A stretch of 64,000 bases of DNA from Sipunculus nudus (lineage: Eukaryota > Annelida > Sipuncula > Golfingiida > Sipunculidae), in NCBI GenBank assembly GCA_026874595.1, contig CM049311.1, positions 41,419,676 to 41,483,675 of the forward strand, written 5' to 3'. Made by a program: the position numbers and the translations under genes. The notes under the pieces were generated by a model that made no database searches, was not told the DNA's origin, and saw nothing but the letters and a program-made list of their open reading frames with translations. Shown here one piece after another: positions 13,165 to 24,670 of this stretch. The first letter of the stretch is position 1. The number at the start of each line of letters is the position of its first letter.

Positions 13165-13353
13165 TCACATAACTGATAGGATTTAAATTCTGTTTATAAA
13201 CCACAGAAACACACAATAGACCTACCATCTTTATCCAATTTCCGATGGTCATATGCATTAAATATCTATGCTACACCATTAACTCATTACTTTATAGCTC
13301 CAGGACAACCCTAATTTACATGGGAATCTCTCATGAATATTAATGGAATTCTA
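13165..13353 (+). repeat. Array spacer S1 (189 bp, non-satellite)
   Basis: The sequence from CACATAACTGATAGGATTTA to AATGGAATTCTAATTACAGC is not built of 24-mers. It recurs as S2-S4 with only a few substitutions. S1 alone has CTACCATC where the others have CTACCGTC, and it carries TTAACTCATT. It marks block boundaries and can be used to order duplications. Confidence 0.9.
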
Positions 13354-13399
13354 ATTACAGCAGGCTGTTTTTATAGGAATACAACAGGATGTTTTTTAT

Positions 13400-14290
13400 G
13401 GGATTATAGCAGGGTGTTTCTATGGGATTACAACAAGATGTATTTATGGGATTACAGCAGGCCCTCTTTATGGGATTACAGCAGGGTGTTTCTATGGGAT
13501 TACAACAAGATATCTTTATGGGATTACAGCAGGCCCTCTTTATGGGATTACAGCAGGGTGTTTCTATGGGATTACAAAAAGATGTCTTTATGGGATTACA
13601 GCAGGCCCTTTTTATGGGATTACAGCAGGGTGTTTCTATGGGATTACAACAAGATGTCTTTATGGGATTACAGCAGGCCCTCTTTATGGGATTACAGCAG
13701 GGTGTTTCTATGGGATTACAACAAGATGTCTTTATGGGATTACAGCAGGCCCTCTTTATGGGATTACAGCAGGGTGTTTCTATGGGATTACAAGAAGATG
13801 TCTTTATGGGATTACAGCAGGCCCTCTTTATGGGATTACAGCAGGGTGTTTCTATGGGATTACAACAAGATGTCTTTATGGGATTACAGCAGGCCCTCTT
13901 TATGGGATTACAGCAGGGTGTTTCTATGGGATTACAACAAGATGTCTAAATGGGATTACAGCAGGCCCTCTTTATGGGATTACAGCAGGATGTTTCTATG
14001 GGATTACAACAAGATGTCTTTATGGGATAACAGCAGGCCCTCTTTATGGGATTACAGCAGGGTGTTTCTATGGGATTACAACAAGATGTCTTTATGGGAT
14101 TACAGCTGGCCCTCTTTATGGGATTACAGCAGGGTGTTTCTATGGGATTACAACAAGATGTCTTTATGGGATTACAGCAGGCCCTCTTTAAGGATTACAG
14201 CAGGGTGTTTCTATGGGATTACAACAAGATGTCTTTATGGGATTACAGCAGGCCCTCTTTATGGGATTACAGCAGGCAGTCTATATGGGA
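13400..14290 (+). repeat. 72-bp higher-order units in block 2
   Basis: Three 24-mers alternate in fixed order, ending GCAGGCCCTC, GCAGGGTGTT and ACAAGATGTC. This gives a 72-bp super-repeat (peptide order MGLQQALF, MGLQQGVS, MGLQQDVF in one frame). After about 14290 the block returns to simple GGCTGTC-type units. Confidence 0.9.
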
Positions 14291-15587
14291 TTACAGAAGT
14301 CTGTCTTTATGGGATTGCAGCAGGCCCTCTTTATGGGATTACAGCATGCTGTCTTTATTGGATTGCAGCAGGCTGTCTTTATGGGATTGCAGCAGGCTGT
14401 CTTTTTGGGACTGCAACAGGCTGTCTTTATGTTATTGCAGCAGGATGTCAGCATGCTGTCTTTATAGGATTACAGTAGGCTGTCTTTATTGGATTGCAGC
14501 AGGCTGTCTTTATGGGATTGTAGCAGGCTGTCAGCAGGCTGTCTTTACGGGATTGCAGCAGGCTGTCTTTATGGGATTGCAGCAGGCTGTCTTTATGGGA
14601 TTGTAGCATGCTGTCTTTATGGGATTGCAGCAGGCTGTCTTTATGGGATTGCAGCAGGCTGTCTTTATGGGACTACAGCAGGCTGTCTTTATGGGATTGC
14701 AGCAGGCTGTCTTTATGGGATTGCAGAAGGCTGTCTTTATTGGATAACAGCAGGCTGTCTTTATGGGATTGCAGCAGGCTGTCTTTATGGGATTGTAGCA
14801 GGCTGACTTTATGGGATTACAGCAGGCTGTCTTTATGGGATTGCAACAGGCTGTCTTTATGGGACTGCAGCAGGCTGACTTTATGGGACTACAGCAGGCT
14901 GTCTTTATGGGATTGCAGCAGGCTGTCTTTATCAGACTACAGCATGCTGTCCAAATGGGACTACAGCAGAATGTCTTTATGGGATTGCAGCAGGCTTACT
15001 TTATGGGATTACAGCAGGCTGTCTTTATGGGATTGCAGCAGGCTGTCTTTATTGGACTGCAGCAGGCTGTCTTTATGGGATTACAGCAGGCTGTCTTTAT
15101 GAGATTACAGCAGGCTGTCTTTATGAGATTGCAGCAGGCTGTCTTTATGGGACTGCAGCAGGCTGTCAGCAGGCTTTCTTTATGGGATTTCAACAGGCTG
15201 TCTTTATGGTACTGCAGCAGGCTGTCAGCAGGCTTTCTTTATGGGATTGCAACAGGCTGTCTTTATGGGACTGCAGCAGGCTGTCAGCAGGCTGTCTTTA
15301 TGGGATTGCAGCAGGCTGTTAGCAGGCTGTCTTTATGAGATTGCAGCAGGCTGTCTTTATGGAACTGCAGCAGGCTGTCTATATGGGACTACAACAGGCT
15401 GTCTTTATGGGATTACAGCATGCTGTCTTTATGAGATTACAGCACACTGTCTTTATGGGATTACAGCAGGCTGATTTTACAGGATTACAAAAAGATGTTT
15501 TTATGGAATTACAGCAGCCTGTTTATAGGATTTCAGTAGGGTGTCTTTATGGGATTACAACAGGCTGTCTTAAAGGGATAACAGCAG

Positions 15588-15776
15588 TCACATAACTGAT
15601 AGGATTTAAATTCTGTTTATAAACCACAGAAACACACAATAGACCTACCGTCTTTATCCAATTTCCGATGGTCATATGCATTAAATATCTATGCTACACC
15701 ATTAACTTATTACTTTATAGCTCCAGGACAACCCTAATTTACATGGGAATCTCTCATGAATATTAATGAAATTCTA
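15588..15776 (+). repeat. Array spacer S2
   Basis: It is a near-identical copy of S1 at +2423 bp, with TACCGTC and TTAACTTATT. It is followed by AATGAAATTCTAATTACAGC and the next 72-bp array. Confidence 0.9.
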
Positions 15777-15809
15777 ATTACAGCAGGCTGTTTTTATAGG
15801 AATACAACA

Positions 15810-17310
15810 GGATGTTTTTTATGGGATTACAGCAGGGTGTTTCTATGGGATTACAACAAGATGTCTTTATGGGATTACAGCAGGCCCTCTTTATGGGATT
15901 ACAGCAGGGTGTTTCTATGGGATTACAACAAGATGTCTTTATGGGATTACAGCAGGCCCTCTTTATGGGATTACAGCAGGGTGTTTCTATGGGATTACAA
16001 CAAGATGTCTTTATGGGATTACAGCAGGCCCTCTTTATGGGATTACAGCAGGGTGTTTCTATGGGACTACAACAAGATGTCTTTATGGGATTACAGCAGG
16101 CCCTCTTTCTGGGATTACAGCAGGGTGTTTCTATGGGATTACAACAAGATGTCTTTATGGGATTACAGCAGGCCCTCTTTATGGGATTACAGCGGGTGTT
16201 TCAATGGGATTACAACAAGATGTCTTTATGGGATTACAGCAGGCCCTCTTTATGGGATTACAGCAGGGTGTTTCTATGGGATTACAACAAGATGTCTTTA
16301 TGGGATTACAGCTGGCCCTCTTTATGGGATTACAGCAGGGTGTTTCTATGGGATTACAACAAGATGTCTTTATGGGATTACAGCAGGCCCTCTTTAAGGA
16401 TTACAGCAGGGTGTTTCTATGGGATTACAACAAGATGTCTTTATGGGATTACAGCAGGCCCTCTTTATGGGATTACAGCAGGCAGTCTATATGGGATTAC
16501 AGAAGGCTGTCTTTATGGGATTGCAGCAGGCCCTCTTTATGGGATTTAGCATGCTGTCTTTATTGGATTGCAGCAGGCCCTCTTTATGGGATTACAGAAG
16601 GGTGTTTCTATGGGATTACAACAAGATGTCTTTATGGGATTACAGCAGGCCCTCTTTATGGGATTACAGCAGGGTGTTTCTATGGGATTACAACAAGATG
16701 TCTTTATGGGATTACAGCAGGCCCTCTTTATGGGATTACAGCAGGGTGTTTCTATGGGATTACAACAAGATGTCTTTATGAGATTACAGCAGGCCCTCTT
16801 TATGGGATTACAGCAGAGTGTTTCTATGGGATTACAACAAGATGTCTTTATGGGATTACAGCAGGCCCTCTTTATGGGATTACAGCAGGGTGTTTCTATG
16901 GGATTACAACAAGATGTCTTTATGGGATTACAGCAGGCCCTCTTTATGGGATTACAGCAGGGTGTTTCTATGGGATTACAACAAGATGTCTTTATGGGAT
17001 TACAGCAGGCCCTCTTTATGGGATTACAGCAGGGTGTTTCTATGGGATTACAACAAGATGTCTTTATGGGATTACAGCAGGCCCTCTTTATGGGATTACA
17101 GCAGGGTGTTTCTATGGGATTACAACAAGATGTCTTTATGGGATTACAGCTGGCCCTCTTTATGGGATTACAGCAGGGTGTTTCTATGGGATTACAACAA
17201 GATGTCTTTATGGGATTACAGCAGGCCCTCTTTAAGGATTACAGCAGGGTGTTTCTATGGGATTACAACAAGATGTCTTTATGGGATTACAGCAGGCCCT
17301 CTTTATGGGA
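15810..17310 (+). repeat. 72-bp higher-order units in block 3
   Basis: Many 72-bp units run with short interruptions near 16490-16580 by GGCTGTC-type 24-mers. One unit has lost bases (CAGCGGGTGTT near 16190), which switches the open frame. Confidence 0.9.
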
Positions 17311-17557
17311 TTACAGCAGGCAGTCTATATGGGATTACAGAAGGCTGTCTTTATGGGATTGCAGCAGGCCCTCTTTATGGGATTACAGCATGCTGTCTTT
17401 ATGAGATTACAGCACACTGTCTTTATGGGATTACAGCAGGCTGATTTTACAGGATTACAAAAATATGTTTTTATGGAATTACAGCAGCCTGTTTATAGGA
17501 TTTCAGTAGGGTGTCTTTATGGGATTACAACAGGCTGTCTTAAAGGGATAACAGCAG

Positions 17558-17746
17558 TCACATAACTGATAGGATTTAAATTCTGTTTATAAACCACAGA
17601 AACACACAATAGACCTACCGTCTTTATCCAATTTCCGATGGTCATATGCATTAAATATCTATGCTACACCATTAACACATTACTTTATAGCTCCAGGACA
17701 ACCCTAATTTACATGGGAATCTCTCATGAATATTAATGAAATTCTA
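17558..17746 (+). repeat. Array spacer S3
   Basis: It is a copy of S1/S2 at +1970 bp from S2, with TTAACACATT. It shares this variant only with S4. Confidence 0.9.
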
Positions 17747-17789
17747 ATTACAGCAGGCTGTTTTTATAGGAATACAACAGGATGTTTTT

Positions 17790-18925
17790 TATAGGATTAC
17801 AGCAGGGTGTTTCTATGGGATTACAACAAGATGTCTTTATGGGATTACAAGCAGGCCCTCTTTATGGGATTACAGCAAGGTGTTTCTATGGGATTACAAC
17901 AAGATGTCTTTATGGGATTACAGCAGGCCCTCTTAATGGGATTACAGCAGGGTGTTTCTATGGGATTACAACAAGATGTCTTTATGGGATTACAGCAGGC
18001 CCTCTTTATGGGATTACAGCAGGGTGTTTCTATGGGATTACAACAAGATGTCTTTATGGGATTACAGCAGGCCCTCTTTATGGGATTACAGCAGGGTGTT
18101 TCTATGGGATTACAGAAGGCTGTCTTTATGGGATTGCAGCAGGCCCTCTTTATGGGATTACAGCATGCTGTCTTTATTGGATTGCAGCAGGCCCTCTTTA
18201 TGGGATTACAGCAGGGTGTTTCTATGGGATTACAACAAGATGTCTTTATGGGATTACAGCAGGCCCTCTTTATGGGATTACAGCAGGGTGTTTCTATGGG
18301 ATTACAACAAGATGTCTTTATGGGATTACAGCAGGCCCTCTTTATGGGATTACAGCAGGGTGTTTCTATGGGATTACAACAAGATGTCTTTATGGGATTA
18401 CAGCAGGCCCTCTTTATGGGATTACAGCAGGGTGTTTCTATGGGATTACAACAAGATGTCTTTATGGGATTACAGCAGGCCCTCTTTATGGGATTACAGC
18501 AGGGTGTTTCTATGGGATTACAACAAGATGTCTTTATGGGATTACAGCAGGCCCTCTTTATGGGATTACAGCAGGGTGTTTCTATGGGATTACAACAAGA
18601 TGTTTTTATGGGATTACAGCAGGCCCTCTTTATGGGATTACAGCAGGGTGTTTCTATGGGATTACAACAAGATGTCTTTATGGGATTACAGCAGGCCCTC
18701 TTTATGGGATTACAGCAGGGTGTTTCTATGGGATTACAACAAGATGTCTTTATGGGATTACAGCTGGCCCTCTTTATGGGATTACAGCAGGGTGTTTCTA
18801 TGGGATTACAACAAGATGTCTTTATGGGATTACAGCAGGCCCTCTTTAAGGATTACAGCAGGGTGTTTCTATGGGATTACAACAAGAGGTCTTTATGGGA
18901 TTACAGCAGGCCCTCTTTATGGGAT
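17790..18925 (+). repeat. 72-bp higher-order units in block 4
   Basis: These are 72-bp units. The first ones contain the unusual junction GGATTACAAGCAGGCCC (one extra base), which recurs at the same place in block 5. Blocks 4 and 5 are therefore recent copies. Confidence 0.9.
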
Positions 18926-19171
18926 TACAGCAGGCAGTCTATATGGGATTACAGAAGGCTGTCTTTATGGGATTGCAGCAGGCCCTCTTTATGGGATTAC
19001 AGCATGCTGTCTTTATGAGATTACAGTACACTGTCTTTATGGGATTACAGCAGGCTGATTTTACAGGATTACAAAAAGATGTTTTTATGGAATTACAGCA
19101 GCCTGTTTATAGGATTTCAGTAGGGTGTCTTTATGGGATTACAACAGGCTGTCTTAAGGGGATAACAGCAG

Positions 19172-19360
19172 TCACATAACTGATAGGATTTAAATTCTGT
19201 TTATAAACCACAGAAACACACAATAGACCTACCGTCTTTATCCAATTTCCGATGGTCATATGCATTAAATATCTATGCTACACCATTAACACATTACTTT
19301 ATAGCTCCAGGACAACCCTAATTTACATGGGAATCTCTCATGAATATTAATGAAATTCTA
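19172..19360 (+). repeat. Array spacer S4
   Basis: It is a copy of S3 at +1614 bp, again with TTAACACATT. S3 and S4 look like the youngest pair. Confidence 0.9.
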
Positions 19361-19404
19361 ATTACAGCAGGCTGTTTTTATAGGAATACAACAGGATGTT
19401 TTTT

Positions 19405-20640
19405 ATAGGATTACAGCAGGGTGTTTCTATGGGATTACAACAAGATGTCTTTATGGGATTACAAGCAGGCCCTCTTTATGGGATTACAGCAAGGTGTTTC
19501 TATGGGATTACAACAAGATGTCTTTATGGGATTACAGCAGGCCCTCTTAATGGGATTACAGCAGGGTGTTTCTATGGGATTACAACAAGATGTCTTTATG
19601 GGATTACAGCAAGCCCTCTTTATGGGATTACAGCAGGGTGTTTCTATGGGATTACAACAAGATGTCTTTATGGGATTACAGCAGGCCCTCTTTATGGGAT
19701 TACAGCAGGGTGTTTCTATGGGATAACAACAAGATGTCTTTATGGGATTACAGCAGGCCCTCTTTATGGGATTACAGCAGGGTGTTTCTATGGGATTACA
19801 ACAAGATGTCTTTATGGGATTACAACAGGCCCTCTTTATCGGATTACAGCAGGGTGTTTCTATGGGATTACAACAAGATGTCTTTATGGGATTACAGCAG
19901 GCCCTCTTTATGGGATTACAGCAGGGTGTTTCTATGGGATTACAACAAGATGTCTTTATGGGATTACAGCAGGCCCTCTTTAAGGATTACAGCAGGGTGT
20001 TTCTATGGGATTACAACAAGATGTCTTTATGGGATTACAGCAGGCCCTCTTTATGGGATTACAGCAGGGTGTTTCTATGGGATTACAACAAGATGTCTTT
20101 ATGGGATTACAGCTGGCCCTCTTTATGGGATTACAGCAGGGTGTTTCTATGGGATTACAACAAGATGTCTTTATGGGATTACAGTAGGCCCTCTTTAAGG
20201 ATTACAGCAGGGTGTTTCTATGGGATTACAACAAGAGGTCTTTATGGGATTACAGCAGGCCCTCTTTATGGGATTACAGCAGGGTGTTTCTATGGGATTA
20301 CAACACAATGTCTTTATGGGATTACAGCAGGCCCTCTTTATGGGATTACAGCAGGGTGTTTCTATGGGATTACAACAAGATGTCTTTATGGGATTACAGC
20401 AGGCCCTCTTTATGGGATTACAGCAGGGTGTTTCTATGGGATTACAACAAGATGTCTTTATGGGATTACAGCAGGCCCTCTTTATGGGATTACAGCAGGG
20501 TGTTTCTATGGGATTACAACAAGATGTCTTTATGGGATAACAGCAGGCCCTCTTTATGGGATTACAGCAGGGTGTTTCTATGGGATTACAACAAGATGTC
20601 TTAATGGGATTACAGCAGGCCCTCTTTATGGGATTACAGC
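19405..20640 (+). repeat. 72-bp higher-order units in block 5
   Basis: This is the last 72-bp array. It decays to simple units from about 20640 and stops at TTTGTGGGAATACATCAGG, where the inserted element begins. Confidence 0.9.
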
Positions 20641-20793
20641 AGGCAGTCTATATGGGATTACAGCAGGCTGTCTTTATGGGATTGCAGCAGGCCCTCTTTA
20701 TGGGATTACAGCAGGCCCTCTTTATGGGATTACAGCAGGCCGTCTATATAGGATTACAGCAGGCTGTCTTTGTGGGAATACATCAGGATTATT

Positions 20794-20820
20794 GTATCCC
20801 CAGACAAAGTCGGGGGATAC
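20794..20820 (+). other. Terminal hairpin of inserted element
   Basis: GTATCCCC pairs with GGGGGATAC around a short AGACAAAGTC loop. A related hairpin with a different but still paired stem (GTATCCGC/GCGGATAC) lies at 60487-60516. Confidence 0.6.
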
Positions 20821-21419
20821 TACGTTTTCATACCGGTCCTGCCGCCGCCACCACCACCGCCGCATATAAATCTTGTTAGCGCGATAACCCAAAAAATATT
20901 TCACGGAACTTTACCAAACTTGGTATATGTAGAGATATGGGTAAGAGGACGACGCCTATTTAAAATGAGGTCATGACCTTCACTAGGAGAGTGTCCTTGA
21001 CCTTGAATAGGTCCAATTTTGGGGAAAATCACACAAATTCTTTAATATCTCAAGAAATCTTGCATGGATTTATCCCAAAATCAAGTTGATGGAAGATCAT
21101 GGATAGGGTTGTCCAGAAACTTGTTTCCGTGCCTTTTAAACCCCTAAAAAATTGCCACCTTACAGTACTGTGAGCATTATAAGTCAAAAACTAATGGACA
21201 GATTTCTTTTATATAATGTAAATACATATGTATGGGTTATGGGATGATGTTTATTTAAATTGGGGTCATGACCTTTCCTATGAGAGTGGCCTTGACCTTG
21301 AATATTGCCATATATGGTGAAAATCACACACCTCTTATGATATCTCCAGTGTTGATAGCCAAATGGATTTCAAACATGACTTATGTATGGCCCACCACTA
21401 CAGTAAGAACCCTATAGGT

Positions 21420-22180
21420 TCTAGGGTCATGAGGTCAAAGGTCAAGGTCACTGGAGTGGCATTTTAAAAGATACTGTGGATGCATTTTAAGCCCAACTTT
21501 CATCCAAGGTCTTCCATCTTGAATATAAAGCTCACTTGCCAATACTGGATGATCCATATCAATTTTAGGGTCACAAGGCCAAAGGTCAAGGCCACTGGAG
21601 CTATCTTTCCAAAAATTAGTTTCTAGATGATAATTCCTGCTTTTATTGATGTATTGATTTCAAACTTGACTTATATATGTCCCATTGAAAAAGCAAGAAT
21701 CCAATTGATTTTTGGGTCATGAGGTCAGAGGTCAAGGTCACAGGACACATCTTTAAAAAGATGTGGATGCATTTTCAGCCAAACAATTCATCTAAGATCT
21801 TTCATCTTGCACATATAGTTCACCTGCCAAGAGTGGTAGAACCCTATCAATTTTGTGGTCACAAGGTCAAAGGTGAAGGTCACAGGAGCCATCTGTCCAA
21901 AAATTAGTTTCTTGATGATAATTGCTGCTTTTATTGATTTATGGATTTCAAACTTGACTTGTATATGTCCCATTGGAAAAGCAAGACCCAAATTGATTTT
22001 GGGGTCATGAGGTTAAAGGTCAAGGTCACAGGACACATCTTTAAAAAGATGTGGATGCATTTTCAGCAAAACATTTCATCTCAGATCTTTCATCTTGCAC
22101 ATATAGTTCACCTACCAAGAGAGGAAGAACCCTATCAAATTTGAGGTCACAAGGTCAAAGGTTAAGGTCACAGGACACAT
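21420..22180 (+). repeat. Tandem copies of AGGTCA direct repeats (DR1-like)
   Basis: At 21432-21450 AGGTCA, A, AGGTCA, AGGTCA run in a row. Variants follow near 21573, 21721, 21865, 22010 and 22150. AGGTCA half-sites spaced by one base are the classical DR1 site of RXR/HNF4-type nuclear receptors. Whether they act as sites here is unknown. Confidence 0.6.
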
Positions 22181-22370
22181 CTTTAAAAAGATTAAGGTCA
22201 CAGGACCAACATCTTCAACAAGATTGTGGATTGATAGATGGAAGAAACAATAAATATGCCAAGTGTCAGTATATGCTGCTAAAAATGGGAGCCAATTCTT
22301 AAAGGGGGGGGGGGGCTACTATATCTGGGGATACTCTGGCACCTGCGGTGCCAAGAAATGTCTAGTTTAT

Positions 22371-22408
22371 TATGGGATTACAGCAGGCAGTCTATATGGG
22401 GTCACAGC
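22371..22408 (+). repeat. Satellite remnant beyond the inserted element
   Basis: TTATGGGATTACAGCAGGCA then GTCTATATGGGGTCACAGC is a broken pair of the 24-bp units, matching the right-end variants near 20630. It shows the element went into the array. Confidence 0.8.
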
Positions 22409-23540
22409 GTGCTTGCCAACATCAACATTCAATGCAACAGCTTCAGAAAGACAATTGTAACTTGTTTCCCCATCACAGTACGGATGGACTAATTATTTAT
22501 TCTTTTAACAACATTTTTTTTATTGTTAATGTCAGGCACTGCATTCCCTGAACTCCTGAAGACATGGAACCAGAGCGCACAGTAAGGACACATGAATCTT
22601 GCACATGCTGCAGCTGTCACTAGGCAGCAGCAGGTACTGGCTGGGAATATGGTGATGCTGTAATGTGATGCTGGACCAGGCACTGCAGTCTAGCACACTA
22701 CAGCTCCAGTTACAGAGGGGTTTCATCAAGGGTACTGCTGCCCTGGACTGACTCACTTCTTGCACCAGACCTAGAACATTTACAGACCTGGCACACATAC
22801 AAACCCGGCTCTTTGTCTTTACTTGCCACTGAGAAGACAGCACGCAACAGATCATTAACCAGTTAGCAGCAACTATCTAGCTTGGACTATTTCAGAGTCA
22901 GACATAGCCAGTATGGACACCATAGATAAATAATAATATTTCTCCTAATCTCATTATAAATTTTTCCACTTGCACTATGTAACAGCCTACTGTATAATAG
23001 TATTCACTGGTTCTAGGTACCAGTATACAAGTGACCTAGTAATATCAGTCACATTTTGAAAACATTTCTCATTTTTACCTAGGTATAAAGTGAGAATGCA
23101 ACAATGCTGCAATAGAACATGAAGATAACACAAATATTTTTCCTGTTACACTTTTTTCATCCTTGGCTGACTGCTGAGAAGTATGTTAACAAAATCAGTT
23201 TTTAAAGGAAAAACGTCTAGGTGCAGTAGAGCGCCGATCATCAGAACATCTCGGGGGACAAGGTTTTGTTCGGATTTATAAACGAACGTTCGGATGGTGG
23301 TCATGTGTAAAATAGCATCATAGCATCGATGTTGACAGCTCAGTATTACTACTATAGTGGCATGGTGTCAGGGACTTGGGGTAGCTTTCAGGCCTAATGC
23401 GAACCTGTGCATTGGGAAATACACCAGGTATAATGCTTCAGTGCTGGACCATTACTTCTCATGTATATGAACAATGCAAGTACTAAACATTTTGAATAAG
23501 AAACAATTACACAAACATCACTGCTGAAATTCTGGCATGG
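22409..23540. other. No gene recognised
   Basis: A 107-codon minus-strand frame (22532-22855) exists. It has no domain, coding bias or splice context that I can support. I see no other structure apart from a GAACGTTC palindrome near 23285. Confidence 0.4.
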
Positions 23541-24660
23541 GTGCACACAACACAAAAATGATTGTAGCTGGCACCACCAGTCTTGTATATGACAAAGCTA
23601 TCAGAGATATATACATATGCCCAATTTCAGACTGATATATCAAACCCTACTGAAAATAAGCAGGGACACACACTGTGCAAAAATTATTGTAAGTGGCACC
23701 ACCAGTCTTGTATACAACAAAGCTATTCGATATGTATATATATGCCCAATTTCAGGCTGATATATCATATTCCTCTGCAGAAATAAGCAGGCACATACAC
23801 AGTGCAAAAGTCATTGTAGGTGGCGACACCTGTCTTGTGAATGAAAAAGCCATCAAAGACACATTGACAGGTCAAAATATCAGGCCAATACATCAAAATT
23901 ACCTTGAGTCTGATGCATGGGGCTGACCAGGCTTAGGTGAGAAAGGCAGTTGCCCCCGAGTGAACTGTGACAAATTTGCTGGCTCAGGCTACTGCACTGA
24001 GTGAACTCATGACCTGCACCTGGCTAGACTGAGTGAACTCTTGACCTGTTGCATAATCTGACACAGTTGGCAGTCTGCCAAAGCTATAAATAGATCAAGG
24101 CTGAACTCTGGTGCCAAATCTGATGCAGTGGGCAGTCAGCTAACACTATAAATAGAATGCAGCTGCTGTATTGAGTGAACTCCTGACCCATACCTGGCGG
24201 CATTGAGTGAACTCTTGACCTGTTGCCTAATCTGATACAGTTGGCAGTCTGCCAAAGCTATAAATAAATCGAGACTGACCTCTAGCCTTTTGCCAAGTCT
24301 GAAATAGTGGCCAAACCATTGCATAAGCTCATGCAGGGGCCCTGCCCTGAGGGCCATGACACCCATGAGGTGATCACATGGTGCCCATGAGGTGTTCACA
24401 TGTCACCCATGAGGTGATCACGTGTCACCCATGATGTGATCACATGCCTTGTGCTTGGCTGCACTGATTGAATACTTGACATAAATCTGGCTGCACTGAA
24501 TGAACTCTTGATCTGTTGCCAAATCTGAAACAGTTGGTAGTTTCTCAACCTATTTAAAGATACAAACACAATCTTGGGAGTGTTGGTGAATCTGTTTACA
24601 CATACTGAAAGACTTTGGCTAAAATGCTTTTTTTTCAAGCTGACATATTCATGAACTTTT
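23540..24660. repeat. Mixed repeat block E (GGTGGCACCACC and AGTGAACTC units)
   Basis: TGGCACCACCAGTCTTGTAT units sit at about 23570 and 23700. Repeats of CTGAGTGAACTCTTGACCTG with CAGTTGGCAGTCTGCCAAAG follow from 23990. The whole block is duplicated at 25985-26570. A tract of GTCACCCATGAGGTGATCAC repeats occurs at 24356-24450. Confidence 0.65.
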
Positions 24661-24670
24661 TATCAAACTA

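Larger units (their letters stand above)
10594..20787 (+). repeat. Large satellite array, 24-bp unit with 72-bp and block-level higher order
   Basis: The unit is TTTATGGGATTACAGC followed by AGGCTGTC, 24 bp, repeated for about 10 kb with variants (GGGATTGCAGC, GAGATTACAGC, GGGACTACAAC). Because 24 is a multiple of 3 and the unit lacks stops, all three forward frames stay open for long stretches: MGLQQAVF, WDYSRLSL and YGITAGCL. Long frames here are therefore expected without coding function. The array has five blocks split by four 189-bp spacers. Short slips such as CTGTCAGCAGGCTGTC break the register. The shared end of successive blocks recurs at offsets of 2423, 1970 and 1614 bp. Confidence 0.95.
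20788..22360 (+). mobile_element. Inserted element splitting the satellite array
   Basis: The array stops at about 20787 and a satellite remnant resumes at about 22371. Inner ends carry inverted motifs: GTATCCCCAGA at 20794-20804 and TCTGGGGATAC at 22324-22334. The left end folds into a hairpin (20794-20820), followed by a CCGCCGCCACCACC-like stretch. The interior is family C with an internal tandem period of about 290 bp (GGGTCATGAGGTCA near 21424, 21714 and 22002). No transposase frame is visible, so it is probably non-autonomous. Confidence 0.7.

Noticed and set aside
17807-19018. 403-codon repeat protein
   Set aside because: All three forward frames are open over the same bases because the unit is 24 bp and stop-free. 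Frames shift between blocks, so coding cannot be claimed.
10594-20787. CRISPR-like array (short repeats, spacers)
   Set aside because: Units are contiguous with no unique spacers between them, the period is 24 bp without dyad repeats, there are no cas genes, and the context is eukaryotic.
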